Of a stretch of 51,594 nt of DNA, positions 38,051-45,962 are shown piece after piece (the stretch's first letter is position 1; each line of letters opens with the position of its first letter). A model generated the notes under the pieces. The model was not told where the DNA came from and did no database searches. It was given only the letters and a program-made list of their open reading frames with translations. A program made the translations under genes and the position numbers. This DNA comes from a bacterium (GTDB lineage: Bacteria > Vulcanimicrobiota > Vulcanimicrobiia > Vulcanimicrobiales > Vulcanimicrobiaceae), in assembly GCA_028869385.1 (NCBI GenBank), contig JAGWSR010000091.1, positions 1 to 51,594 on the forward strand, given 5' to 3'.

Positions 38051-39388
38051 GTGCGGGATCGCTTCCTCTGGATCGCGGTCGCGCTCTATGCGGCCCTCTT
38101 CACCTGGCTTGGCGCCCTGCGCTTTGCGGTCCATCGGAATTTCGTCGATTTCGGCATCTTCGCGCAGACCGCGGCGAGCGCGTTCGGATGCTTTTGCAAC
38201 GCGATCGAGGGAAGTCACTGGGCCTTTCACTTTTCGCCGATCCTCTACGTCGCGGGAGCCGTGGTGTGGCTCTGGCACTCCCCGCTCGCGCTCGTCGCGC
38301 TGCAAGCGCTGGCCGGAGCACTCGCGATTCCGCCGATCTACGGCATCATCGAACGCCGCGCCGGAGCCGGCCCGGCGCGCATGGGCGCGATCGTCGTCGC
38401 GCTCTATCCCGCGCTCGCGGGAACGATCTTCAACGACTTTCATGAAAACGGGTTCGCGCCCGCGGCGGTCGCGTGGATGCTCTGGGCGTTCGACGGCGGT
38501 ATGCTCGGTGCGTCGTTCGCTTTCGCGCTCGTTACGCTCGCCGTCAAAGAGGATCAGGCGATCTTCCTCGCGATCGCGGGAGGGCTCGGCGCGTGGCGCT
38601 ATCGCGGGGAGCGGGCCGGGCGCGTAGCCCTCGTCGTCGCGCTTCTCTCGCTTGCGGTGCTCGCACTCTTCTTTCTCGTGGTGCAACCGCACGCCGCGGC
38701 GAATCCGCTGTGGTCGCCGACGCGCTTCTATGCATGGACGGCGCAGGATCTGCGCGCGCTCGTTCCCGGCGGCATCCTCGCGCGACTGGGGTTCATCGCG
38801 CTCGCCTTCGTGCCGCTGCTCTTTCTCCCGTTTCGTTCGCGCATGATGTGGCTCGCGGCCGCGCCTCTCGCCGAAGTGCTGCTCTCGCGCATGCCGACGA
38901 CCTTCACCATGGGATCGCATTATGCCGGAGCGTGGCTCGGATACGCATTCGTCGCGTTCGCGTTCGCGGTGCGCGAGCTTCCGCAGCCGCGCGTGACGCG
39001 TGCGCTCTGGTGGTGCATCGGGTTGTGCGTCGTCGAACTCGCGGTCGCGAATCCGCTGCATCCGGGGATGAACCTCCGCGTGCGCGAGGCGCGCGACGCT
39101 CGCCTCGACTCGGTGCTCGCCGCGCTGCCGCGCGGCATCTCCATCGCGACGCAGGAAGAGGCGTACACGCATCTCGCGCTCGCGGATCCGTTCGCGCGAC
39201 TACTGCCCGAAGATCCGAGCGTGCCGACCGACGCGTGCTTCATCCTTACCGATGCCGCGTATCCCGATTCGCCGCGCCTTCAGGAGTACGGCGCGGCAGT
39301 GGATGCGCTCGTACGCGAGGGCGCGTACGTGCCGATTTTCGCGCGCGACGGTATCGCGCTCTTTCGCACGACGGGGCTCTGCCGCTAG
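38051..39388 (+). CDS. DUF2079 integral membrane protein
   Basis: 445 residues from GTG 38051, five bases after prfB. About nine to ten membrane helices. Near the N-terminus VDFGIFAQTAASAFG matches the FDxGIFxQ signature seen in DUF2079 proteins, which look like GT-C glycosyltransferases (mannosyltransferase-like). The FHENGFAPAAVAWMLWAF block fits the same family. The C-terminus (about 360-445) is a soluble domain. A role in lipid-linked sugar transfer is inferred. Its stop shares CTAG with the stop of the convergent GT9 gene. Confidence 0.82.
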   Translation: MRDRFLWIAVALYAALFTWLGALRFAVHRNFVDFGIFAQTAASAFGCFCNAIEGSHWAFHFSPILYVAGAVVWLWHSPLALVALQALAGALAIPPIYGIIERRAGAGPARMGAIVVALYPALAGTIFNDFHENGFAPAAVAWMLWAFDGGMLGASFAFALVTLAVKEDQAIFLAIAGGLGAWRYRGERAGRVALVVALLSLAVLALFFLVVQPHAAANPLWSPTRFYAWTAQDLRALVPGGILARLGFIALAFVPLLFLPFRSRMMWLAAAPLAEVLLSRMPTTFTMGSHYAGAWLGYAFVAFAFAVRELPQPRVTRALWWCIGLCVVELAVANPLHPGMNLRVREARDARLDSVLAALPRGISIATQEEAYTHLALADPFARLLPEDPSVPTDACFILTDAAYPDSPRLQEYGAAVDALVREGAYVPIFARDGIALFRTTGLCR

Positions 39389-40356
39389 CGCACGACTGCG
39401 GCGAGCGCCGTGGCGGCATGAAGTGGCCACGCACCTTCGGCGCGCACGACCTCGCACGGCGCCGCCCACGGGCGCCAACGCGCCGTCTGCAGCACGAACG
39501 ACGCGATCGGCGGAAAGACGGCGACCGTCGGCGTGCCGAGCATTCCCGCGACGTGCAGCGCGCCGGAGTCGGGCGCGACGAGCGCTCGCGCGCCGGCAAT
39601 CGCCTCCTTCCAGGGTTCGAGCTCGTCGAAGCAGGTCACGGTGAGGCCGGATGCGCGGGCGACGCGCTCGGCGTAGAGACTCTCATTCGTCGAAGCGATG
39701 AGCGCGAGCGGCGCGACGTCGGCGCACGCGGCGATCGCCTGCACGACCTCGCCGAATGCGATGCCCAAGCGTTCCCACTTGTCGCTCACCTGAAAGACGA
39801 CGCGCTCGCCGCGCGGCACCTCGCGTTCGATGACGAAGGGGCGCAGCCGCGCCGGGTCGCGCGTCGGTTCGGCGTCGCCGAGTAGCGGGCGCGCGAGTGA
39901 GAAGAGCACTTCGCATTCGTGCGGTGCGTTGGGATCGAGACCCGCGCTGCGTACGACGCTGCGGGTGAGGATCGTGCGCGCCCAGAGCGTTTTGAACGGC
40001 TTGCCCCAGCCGTTGGTGAAGCCGATACGTTCGGGCGCTCCGACGGCGCGTGCGAGGCGGTATCCACCGGGATCCTCGGTCGCGACGAGCACATGCGAGT
40101 AGGCGCGCCCGCGCAACGCGCGGCCGAAGCTCGCGATCGCCGCCCGGTTCTCGCGCGTGCTCGAACGCAGCGCGAACGGCGCGACGAACGTTTCGCGTGC
40201 GGCGCGCGACGCGAAGACGTGCGCGTTCATCGCGCGCAGCACGAGATCCACCGGGATCGCGCGCTCGGCGAAGGCGGCGAGCAGCGGGGTCAGCGCGAGC
40301 GCGTCGCCGATGGCGTCCAGGCGGATCACGAGCACCGACGGGGAAGAATCGGGCAT
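39385..40356 (-). CDS. Glycosyltransferase family 9 (heptosyltransferase-like)
   Basis: 323 residues from ATG 40356. The longer upstream frame is antisense shadow of the ybjQ and UDG genes. The N-terminus VLVIRLDAIGDALALTPLL is the typical GT9 start. The C-terminal motif APDSGALHVAGMLGTPTVAVF is the GT9 nucleotide-sugar site, where the D-SG-HxA pattern contacts ADP-heptose. This points to LPS core synthesis, although a general lipopolysaccharide glycan role is possible. It converges on DUF2079 and diverges from the ybjQ-like gene by 42 bases. Confidence 0.9.
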   Translation of the reverse strand: MPDSSPSVLVIRLDAIGDALALTPLLAAFAERAIPVDLVLRAMNAHVFASRAARETFVAPFALRSSTRENRAAIASFGRALRGRAYSHVLVATEDPGGYRLARAVGAPERIGFTNGWGKPFKTLWARTILTRSVVRSAGLDPNAPHECEVLFSLARPLLGDAEPTRDPARLRPFVIEREVPRGERVVFQVSDKWERLGIAFGEVVQAIAACADVAPLALIASTNESLYAERVARASGLTVTCFDELEPWKEAIAGARALVAPDSGALHVAGMLGTPTVAVFPPIASFVLQTARWRPWAAPCEVVRAEGAWPLHAATALAAVVR

Positions 40357-40398
40357 GACGGTGGTCGTTGTTCCCGCACGCGCGGTGCGGGCGCCTGC

Positions 40399-40746
40399 AT
40401 GATCGCGCCGGAGAACGTCGCGACGTTCGACGATCTCGCGGGAGCGAGGATCCTTCGGCGTTACGGCTATGTCTCGGGCATCGCCACCCGCCCCCGCAAT
40501 CGCTTCCGTTCGACCTTTCGCAGCCTCGGGATGCTGGTCGGGCTCGCCGCGCACGAGTATTTGAGCGATGCCGAGCACCTGCGGCGCGAGGCGCTCGAGG
40601 CGCTGCTCGCGCGGGCGAACGCGCTCGGCGCGAACGCCGTCATCGGCTTGAGCTTTCACGTCTCCGAGGGGAGCGACGGCTCGTGCAAGGTCGTCGCATT
40701 CGGTGAGGCGGTGCACACGGTCGCCGAGGGAGCGCCCGATGCTTGA
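40399..40746 (+). CDS. YbjQ-like (DUF74) heavy-metal-binding-domain protein
   Basis: 115 residues from ATG 40399. The later part, EALEALLARANALGANAVIGLSFHVS, matches the YbjQ family signature in which a helix is followed by GANAV(I/V)G(L/V)xF. The family forms pentamers; the proposed metal role is weak. The N-terminus (IAPENVATFDDLAGARILRR) is longer than in compact YbjQ. The stop overlaps the UDG start by 8 bases, so the two are likely translated together. Confidence 0.72.
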   Translation: MIAPENVATFDDLAGARILRRYGYVSGIATRPRNRFRSTFRSLGMLVGLAAHEYLSDAEHLRREALEALLARANALGANAVIGLSFHVSEGSDGSCKVVAFGEAVHTVAEGAPDA

Positions 40747-41398
40747 GGAGCGCGCGCGTCGCGAGCGGCTGCTCGCGCATGCCGCCGGCATCGCGAGCGC
40801 GTGCCGCAAATGTGCGATCGGCGCGCAGCGTCGCACCAACGTGTACGGCGAGGGCGACCCCTGCGCCGAGCTCATGGTGATCGGCGAAGGTCCCGGCGAG
40901 ACCGAGGATCTGCTCGGACGCCCGTTCGTGGGGCGTGCGGGCCAACTGCTGGAGAAGATGCTCGGCGCGATCGGTCTCGCGCGCGAGGACGTCTATATCT
41001 GCAACACCGTCAAATGCCGGCCGACGCTGCCGGGCCCGCGCGGACCGAAGAATCGAGCGCCCGAACCGACCGAGATGGTGAATTGCCGCCCGTATCTGGA
41101 CGAACAGATCGACATCATCCGGCCGCGCGCGATTCTCGCGCTCGGTGCGCCCGCCGCGAAGTCGTTCCTCGGGAAAGACTTCCAAATCACGAAGATGCGT
41201 GGGAACTGGTACGAGGGCCCGCACGGCATCGCGCTGATGGTGACCTTGCACCCGGCCTACCTCCTGCGCCAGACCGGCGGAGAGCTCACCGCCGTTAAGC
41301 GCTTGGTCTGGAGCGACCTCAAGGCGATCCGCGCGAAGCTCGACGAGGCGCCGCCCGTCGCGGCGCCTGAGCAGGCCGCGCTCTTCTCCGAGCCGTAG
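40739..41398 (+). CDS. Uracil-DNA glycosylase, family 4 (Fe-S)
   Basis: Removes uracil from DNA. 219 residues. The active-site motif GEGPGETEDLLGRPFVGRAG and the HPAYLLR motif are intact. Four cysteines suit the 4Fe-4S cluster: C22, C25, C93 (NTVKCRP) and C116 (VNCRP). The stretch between the last two is about seven residues longer than in the family-4 members I recall, with a Gly/Pro-rich insert (LPGPRGPK). The ATG lies inside the end of the ybjQ-like gene. Confidence 0.93.
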   Translation: MLEERARRERLLAHAAGIASACRKCAIGAQRRTNVYGEGDPCAELMVIGEGPGETEDLLGRPFVGRAGQLLEKMLGAIGLAREDVYICNTVKCRPTLPGPRGPKNRAPEPTEMVNCRPYLDEQIDIIRPRAILALGAPAAKSFLGKDFQITKMRGNWYEGPHGIALMVTLHPAYLLRQTGGELTAVKRLVWSDLKAIRAKLDEAPPVAAPEQAALFSEP

Positions 41399-41427
41399 GC
41401 GCTGCGGCGCCGAAAGCCGGAATGTGG

Positions 41428-41433
41428 TATAAA
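41428..41433 (+). promoter_or_regulatory. Possible -10 box (TATAAA) for rlmN with almost no leader
   Basis: TATAAA at 41428-41433 with an upstream TG (41423-41424, one base more than the usual extended -10 spacing). The expected start is near 41440, only about two bases before the rlmN ATG at 41442. No good -35 is visible. The AAAGGG here might instead act as a ribosome site on a longer transcript. Confidence 0.35.
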
Positions 41434-41441
41434 GGGTCGTC

Positions 41442-42527
41442 ATGACCCGCGATCCTCAGGCCATCTGGTTTGCCGATGTCGCCGCGCGCCTCGGCTTTGC
41501 CGATGCCGCCGCGTTCGCGCAGGCCTTCGAACTCAAACCCTATCGTCTCACGCAGATCTACCGCGCCGCGAACAAGGAACTGGTGGAGAGCGTCGAGGCG
41601 GTGACGACGCTGCCCAAGGAGCTGCGCGCCACGCTCGCGGAGCGCGGGCTCGCGTTCACCGCCGTCGAACCGGTGGTGCTGCAGCGCTCGCGCGACGGCA
41701 AAACGACGAAGGGGCTCTTTCGCCTGCACGACGGCAACGAAGTCGAAGCGGTGCTGATGGAGCACAAGGGCGAGCGCACGACGGTCTGCATCTCCTCGCA
41801 AGCGGGATGCGCGTTCGCGTGTGCGTTCTGTTCGACCGGTCAGGCCGGATTTACGCGCAACCTCACCTCAGTCGAAATATTCTCGCAAGCGCGCTTCTTC
41901 GCGCGCGACTTGCACGCGCGCGGCAAGCGCATCACCAACGTCGTCTTCATGGGCATGGGCGAGCCGTTTCACAACTACGACGCGGTGATGGGCGCCGTCG
42001 CGCTGCTCAACGATCCGCACGGGCTCGGCCTCGGCCATCGGCACATCACGATCTCGACCGTCGGGCTCGTGGATAAGATCGACCGTTTCGCCGAGGAGGG
42101 GCTGCAGGTCAACCTCGCGATCTCGCTGCACGCGCCGAGCGACGCCGTGCGTAACACGATCATGCCGGTCAACCGTAAATTCTCGACCGACGAACTCATG
42201 GCCGCTTGCGAGCGCTACGTGGCGAAGACGAATCGCAAGGTCTTCTTCGAATACGTGATGCTCGAAGGCGTGAACGACACCGAAGCGTGCGCGCACGATC
42301 TCGCCGATCTGATGCGCGGCAAGCTCTATCACGTCAACTTGATTCCGTACAACACGACGCCCGACGGTGCGTTCGCCGGCACGGCCGACGACCGCATCTG
42401 GGCCTTCGCCGCGATCCTCGATCGCGCGGGCGTCCCGACGACCGTCCGCCACAACATGGGCCGCGACATCTCCGCCGCCTGCGGACAACTGCGCTCCGAA
42501 ACGCAACCCAAAGCCCACGCCCGGTAG
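41442..42527 (+). CDS. rlmN: Dual-specificity 23S rRNA A2503 / tRNA A37 methyltransferase RlmN
   Basis: Radical-SAM enzyme that places a C2 methyl on A2503 of 23S rRNA and on A37 of some tRNAs. 361 residues. The cluster is C123, C127 and C130 (CAFACAFC). The methyl-carrying cysteine is C347 (ISAACGQ) near the C-terminus, so it is RlmN/Cfr family; housekeeping RlmN is more likely than Cfr given length and context. GMGEPFHNYDAVM is the SAM-binding GGE-like motif. A repeat-rich, gene-free stretch follows. Confidence 0.96.
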   Translation: MTRDPQAIWFADVAARLGFADAAAFAQAFELKPYRLTQIYRAANKELVESVEAVTTLPKELRATLAERGLAFTAVEPVVLQRSRDGKTTKGLFRLHDGNEVEAVLMEHKGERTTVCISSQAGCAFACAFCSTGQAGFTRNLTSVEIFSQARFFARDLHARGKRITNVVFMGMGEPFHNYDAVMGAVALLNDPHGLGLGHRHITISTVGLVDKIDRFAEEGLQVNLAISLHAPSDAVRNTIMPVNRKFSTDELMAACERYVAKTNRKVFFEYVMLEGVNDTEACAHDLADLMRGKLYHVNLIPYNTTPDGAFAGTADDRIWAFAAILDRAGVPTTVRHNMGRDISAACGQLRSETQPKAHAR

Positions 42528-42541
42528 CAAGCCCACCCCAG

Positions 42542-42598
42542 TGTCATCCTGAGCCTGTCGAAGGATGAGCCTGTCGAAGGATGAGCCTGTCGAAGGAT
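42542..42598 (+). repeat. Dispersed repeat, copy B: tandem 16-bp units
   Basis: A TGTCATCCT lead-in (42542-42550) followed by three perfect copies of GAGCCTGTCGAAGGAT at 42551-42566, 42567-42582 and 42583-42598. It belongs to the same family as the repeats at 41-81 and 46059-46167. It lies just 14 bases after the rlmN stop. Confidence 0.9.
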
Positions 42599-42769
42599 GC
42601 CGTTATTGCTCACGCCTGCCTCGAAAATACGATTGATCGCGCGCGACAACCGTCCGAGGCGTGAATCGAATCATACGGCTTTGGCGCTCGATTACGTGCC
42701 GCGTAAATCAGGCGTCCCAATCCGATGTTGGTCCTAAGTGACGCTCGATGAATTGTCGCCCTGAAATGA

Positions 42770-42797
42770 CGAGGCGCCGCATTTCTGCGGCGCCTCG
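42770..42797. terminator. Hairpin copy 1 (perfect 12-bp stem)
   Basis: Arms CGAGGCGCCGCA (42770-42781) and TGCGGCGCCTCG (42786-42797), with loop TTTC. No T-run follows on either strand, so intrinsic termination is uncertain. The 28-base unit is 26/28 identical to the hairpin at 43014-43041 in the same orientation. Confidence 0.5.
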
Positions 42798-42799
42798 CA

Positions 42800-42918
42800 C
42801 GCTTCGACGTGTCTGCCAGCGTGATACATCGCTACAATAACACCTCTGCTGCGTCTTCACAACGGATGTGCCCGGTGCCGCACAGTGTATCACGCTGGCG
42901 GTCAACGCCATCGAAGCG
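42800..42918. ncRNA. Candidate structured RNA or small inverted-repeat element
   Basis: Outer arms CGCTTCGA (42800-42807) and TCGAAGCG (42911-42918) enclose an internal loop (7 and 11 bases) and then a perfect 14-bp stem, GCCAGCGTGATACA (42815-42828) with TGTATCACGCTGGC (42886-42899). The stem may extend with CTGCTGCG and CGCACAG. I could not match it to SRP RNA, tmRNA or a riboswitch. It could equally be a MITE-like insertion remnant. Transcription and strand are unknown. Confidence 0.3.
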
Positions 42919-43013
42919 CCCCCGGCCTCGTTCCATCACTCGCTCACGGACGTGTGACAAGGTGCGTGTGAGGCCGATTCGCAAAAACGCACGCAAGGAT
43001 GAGCAAAAAATAG

Positions 43014-43041
43014 CGAGGCGTCGCATTACTGCGGCGCCTCG
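43014..43041. terminator. Hairpin copy 2 (12-bp stem, one G-T pair)
   Basis: Arms CGAGGCGTCGCA (43014-43025) and TGCGGCGCCTCG (43030-43041), with loop TTAC. Read on the minus strand it is followed by CTATTTTTTGC, a good intrinsic-terminator tail, which would end leftward transcripts. The nearest leftward gene ending here is not evident. It lies 29 bases before the next gene on the plus strand. Confidence 0.5.
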
Positions 43042-43070
43042 TTGTGTAATCACCTCGAGAGAGAGTAACG

Positions 43071-43733
43071 ATGGACGACGAGGTACGCTTCGGCTTTACA
43101 CGGCACGTATCTCCCGTGCGAGGCCCGCAAGGGCTGGCGTGGGACGGTGCGCATCTGTGGGTCACGAGTGCTGCGGATGGTCGCGTGTATGCGATCGACG
43201 CGCGCACGCTGCGCATCGATCGCGAGTTCGTGCCGCCATTCGAGGCGTTGGGCATCACCTGGACCGGTTCGGAGTTTCGGCTGATCCTTGCCCCGGGAAT
43301 TGACGAGCCGGATCTCGAGCGCGACCGTCGCTACGTCTATGCGTTTTCGCCGGGCTCCGGATTCACGCAGTGCTTCGAGTGTCCCGACGGGTCCGGCTCG
43401 TATCTCGCCTATGCCGACGGCGTGCTCTATTGCTCGCAGGCGTGGGATAAACGGCTCATCGCGCTCGGCGAACGCGGCGCTGCGGCGCGCGTCGTGCACC
43501 TGGAGCGGCGTCCGGTCGGCATGACGATCATCGACGACGTTGCATACCTTGTGACGGTGGATGACGCTTGGGGCGACGCTCGCTTCGAACGTATCGGGAT
43601 CCGTGCAGATGACGCGTTGCCGCGCGTGATATGCGAGCTGCCCTTCAAGCCGCGTGGCATTGCGTTTGACGGCGCGCGCTTCTGGAGCGCCGACCGCGAC
43701 CATGACACGTTGGTCTCGTTTGCGCTAGGATGA
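43071..43733 (+). CDS. Beta-propeller-like hypothetical protein
   Basis: 220 residues with AGAGAGAG upstream of the ATG. Repeating patterns such as PQGLAWDGAHLWVTSAADG, LAYADGVLYCSQAWD and PRGIAFDGARFWSADRDHD each read G-(I/L)-A-(W/F)-D-G-A-x-(L/F)-W. This suggests YncE/NHL-like blades, about five in number. No signal peptide, so probably cytoplasmic. No enzyme assignment is possible. It starts a three-gene run with the next two genes (gap 4 bases). Confidence 0.7.
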   Translation: MDDEVRFGFTRHVSPVRGPQGLAWDGAHLWVTSAADGRVYAIDARTLRIDREFVPPFEALGITWTGSEFRLILAPGIDEPDLERDRRYVYAFSPGSGFTQCFECPDGSGSYLAYADGVLYCSQAWDKRLIALGERGAAARVVHLERRPVGMTIIDDVAYLVTVDDAWGDARFERIGIRADDALPRVICELPFKPRGIAFDGARFWSADRDHDTLVSFALG

Positions 43734-43737
43734 GGTC

Positions 43738-44376
43738 ATGCTCAGCATGGTTTTTGCCGTACTCTTCGCACAAAGCTACGCGCCGACGCCGCAGGCCGCC
43801 GCACTCGCGGCCATGCGTCACACGGCCGCCCCGGCCTCCGTGCAGCGCACAAACGTCGTCGGTCGTTACGCGACCGTGCTGACCAAGGGCGGCCGGATGG
43901 AGGGCGCGACGGTGACGAGTCCGCTTTTGCTCGAGCGATTCGCGTTCGGATGGCAGCCGCTCGAACTGCTGAATTTTCGTTGCCGAATCGACGCGCACGC
44001 GCTCGGGGCGTCCGTAGACGAGCGCCTGATGCGCGGCATGCCGCGCGCACACGACGATCGTCCATGCGGCACGCGCGGCATGCTTCGAGATGCGGGGCCC
44101 GCGCGCGAGGTCGAGGCGGTGCGCGCCATCATGCGCGGGCCGCTCGTTCCGGCGGTCGTCGTTGTCGGCACGTGGGCGCTCGGCGATTGGTACGGTGCGG
44201 GCGGCGGCGAGTCGCTCTATCGCAAATCGGACGGCGCGTGGCATCTCGTCACGGGCGGCGGCGGCGCGATGAGCGTCTTCGATATGCGCAAGTACGGCGT
44301 TCCGGCGTCGGCATGGTGTGCGTTCGGCATCTACGATGCGCGCTGCGCGCGGGCTTCGAGCGCGCCGCATGGATAG
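43738..44376 (+). CDS. Hypothetical secreted protein
   Basis: 212 residues. A short hydrophobic start (MLSMVFAVLFAQSYA) looks like a signal peptide cut near residue 15. The middle has two cysteines (CRIDA and DDRPCGTRG) and the end has two more (WCAFGIYDARCARA), which may form disulphides outside the cytoplasm. LVPAVVVVGTWALGDWYGAGGGE is a recognisable Gly-rich block, but I cannot place the family. The stop overlaps the cupin start by 8 bases. Confidence 0.65.
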   Translation: MLSMVFAVLFAQSYAPTPQAAALAAMRHTAAPASVQRTNVVGRYATVLTKGGRMEGATVTSPLLLERFAFGWQPLELLNFRCRIDAHALGASVDERLMRGMPRAHDDRPCGTRGMLRDAGPAREVEAVRAIMRGPLVPAVVVVGTWALGDWYGAGGGESLYRKSDGAWHLVTGGGGAMSVFDMRKYGVPASAWCAFGIYDARCARASSAPHG

Positions 44377-44746
44377 CGCGATCGATCTCCTGGGGGCCTG
44401 CGCGTCGCTCACCGAGTACTGGTCGCCGCGCGTCGTCGGCACGTTGAACGGCGATTACGTCAAGGTCGCTAAAGTGCGCGGAACTTTCACCTGGCACAAG
44501 CACGACGATCAAGATGAATTCTTTCTCGTGCTCCGGGGCGAGTTGGAGATCGCCTTCGAGGGCGGGCGTTCGGTGACGTTGAGACCGGGGCAGTTCTACG
44601 TCGTTCCGCGTAACACGCTGCACTGTCCCTCCGCCGCGCAGGAGTGCTGCATCGCGCTGATCGAGCCGCAGGAGACGAAGCACACCGGCGACGTCGTCTC
44701 CCCGCTCACGCGCTCGATCGAAGCGCAGCTCGGCGAAGGGGCCTAA
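44369..44746 (+). CDS. Cupin-domain protein
   Basis: 125 residues from ATG 44369 inside the end of the previous gene. One small cupin barrel. Motif 1 is TWHKHDDQDEFFLVLRGELEI, with metal ligands HxH and E, and motif 2 ends in FYVVPRNTLHCPSA with the last His. Such stand-alone cupins are often isomerases, dioxygenases or sugar-binding proteins. No substrate can be named. Confidence 0.88.
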   Translation: MDSAIDLLGACASLTEYWSPRVVGTLNGDYVKVAKVRGTFTWHKHDDQDEFFLVLRGELEIAFEGGRSVTLRPGQFYVVPRNTLHCPSAAQECCIALIEPQETKHTGDVVSPLTRSIEAQLGEGA

Positions 44747-44759
44747 CGGTCGAGCGGCG

Positions 44760-45872
44760 TCACGGCAGCGTCGCCGCGGCAAGCGTGACCTTTCGCACGT
44801 TGTTGGTGCTCCAGTCGATGACGTAGAGCGCGTGCGCGACCGGATCGTACGTGATGTCGCCCGGCGTCGCGAAACGTGCATCCGCTCCCGTTGCGTCGAC
44901 GTTCCCGCTCGAGCCGTTTCCGGCGATCGTCGTCACCACACCATCGGGGGCGATCATGCGCACCGCGTTGTTTCCGGAGTCGGCGACATAGACGTTCCCG
45001 GCATCGTCGCACGCGACGCCCGTGGGGCGATCGAATTGCGCCGAGGCGCCGGTCGCATCGGTGAATCCCGCTTTCGTTTGCCCGGCGAGCGTCGTGACGG
45101 TACCGTCGAGTGCGACCGCTCTGATCGCGTTGTTGCCCGTGTCGGCGACGTAGAGGCGGCGGTCGCGTTCGCAGTACGCGACGCCGTGCGGATCGTCGAA
45201 GGTCGCCGCGACGCGCGCACCGTCGGCGAAGCCCTTCGTCCCCGTTCCGGCGAGCGTGACGGCGTTGCCGGTCGGGTCGACTTCACGGATGCGGTTCATG
45301 CAGGCTTCGGAGACGAAGAGCGCGCCTGACGCCGGATCGGACGCGATGCCGATCGGTCCGGAGAAACGCACCTGCGGCTGCTCGCCGCTCGTCGTGCCGG
45401 CGTTCCCCCCGGCGAGCGTGTGCATCGCTCCGGTCGCCGGGTCGAGCACGAGAATACCGTGGAGCGTCGGCCCGGCCGCGGGTTCGGCCGCGCCGCTCGA
45501 ACACGAGGTGCTGCCGACGACCACATAGAGCCGATGCTGCGCGGTGTCGTACGTCATCGCATTGGGCGCGACGGCGTACGAGACGATCGAGACCTCCTGC
45601 AACTGATTTATGCGGCGTAGTGAGTCCTGATTCTCGACGTACGGGCCGAACCACGGCGTTCCGCCGACGCGAAGCGCGTTCCAGTCGCCGACGTACATAT
45701 CGCCGGTGATCGGATCGCGCACGATGCCGTGAAGGTGTTGTTCGCCGCTCGGCGCGGTAAAGAGTTTCGCGTCGACGATCGTCGTGACCGTTCCGGGGCG
45801 CGATACCGTGATGGCGAGCAGCGGAACGGCGAGCGTTGCCGCGGCGGCGAGACGGATGAGGGTGCGGAGCAT
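44760..45872 (-). CDS. Secreted NHL-repeat protein
   Basis: 370 residues with a signal peptide (about 1-21, LAVPLLAITVS). At least four NHL-type blades read like RPTGVACDDAGNVYVADSGNNAVRMI and DPHGVAYCERDRRLYVADTG, forming a six-bladed propeller with the N-terminal region. Blades end in the style of VTTLAGQTKAGFTDATGASAQF, with the acidic D-G/T-A-x-A-x-F step. Likely a periplasmic or surface ligand-binding protein. It is convergent with the cupin gene and divergent from the GT2 gene (90-base gap). Confidence 0.85.
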   Translation of the reverse strand: MLRTLIRLAAAATLAVPLLAITVSRPGTVTTIVDAKLFTAPSGEQHLHGIVRDPITGDMYVGDWNALRVGGTPWFGPYVENQDSLRRINQLQEVSIVSYAVAPNAMTYDTAQHRLYVVVGSTSCSSGAAEPAAGPTLHGILVLDPATGAMHTLAGGNAGTTSGEQPQVRFSGPIGIASDPASGALFVSEACMNRIREVDPTGNAVTLAGTGTKGFADGARVAATFDDPHGVAYCERDRRLYVADTGNNAIRAVALDGTVTTLAGQTKAGFTDATGASAQFDRPTGVACDDAGNVYVADSGNNAVRMIAPDGVVTTIAGNGSSGNVDATGADARFATPGDITYDPVAHALYVIDWSTNNVRKVTLAAATLP

Positions 45873-45962
45873 GGTCGTTATCTCCTCTGTTGCGCGGTGC
45901 TCGTTCGAGCGTACGGCGCAAGCAGGAATAACCGATGCGTTTTCTGCGAATGCTCCGCTCGT

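Larger units (their letters stand above)
42528..43070. other. Gene-free stretch of 543 bases with repeats and hairpins
   Basis: From left to right: a 3-unit tandem repeat (42551-42598); about 170 bases of lower GC with no recognised signal; a 12-bp perfect hairpin (42770-42797); a long imperfect inverted repeat (42800-42918); about 95 bases with no clear feature except a run of six A; and a second copy of the hairpin (43014-43041). Short open frames exist on both strands but have no ribosome site or recognisable composition. Confidence 0.7.

Noticed and set aside
42551-42598. The three 16-bp units as a CRISPR array
   Set aside because: Units are directly adjacent without spacers, and no cas gene is present.
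42708-42911. Small minus-strand frame of 67 codons in the gene-free stretch
   Set aside because: No ribosome site, and it crosses the hairpin and inverted repeat, with no recognisable sequence.
42800-42918. The nested hairpin as SRP RNA or 6S RNA
   Set aside because: The conserved SRP GGAA-loop core is absent on both strands, and the internal loop is too small and asymmetric for a typical 6S RNA. It remains unassigned.
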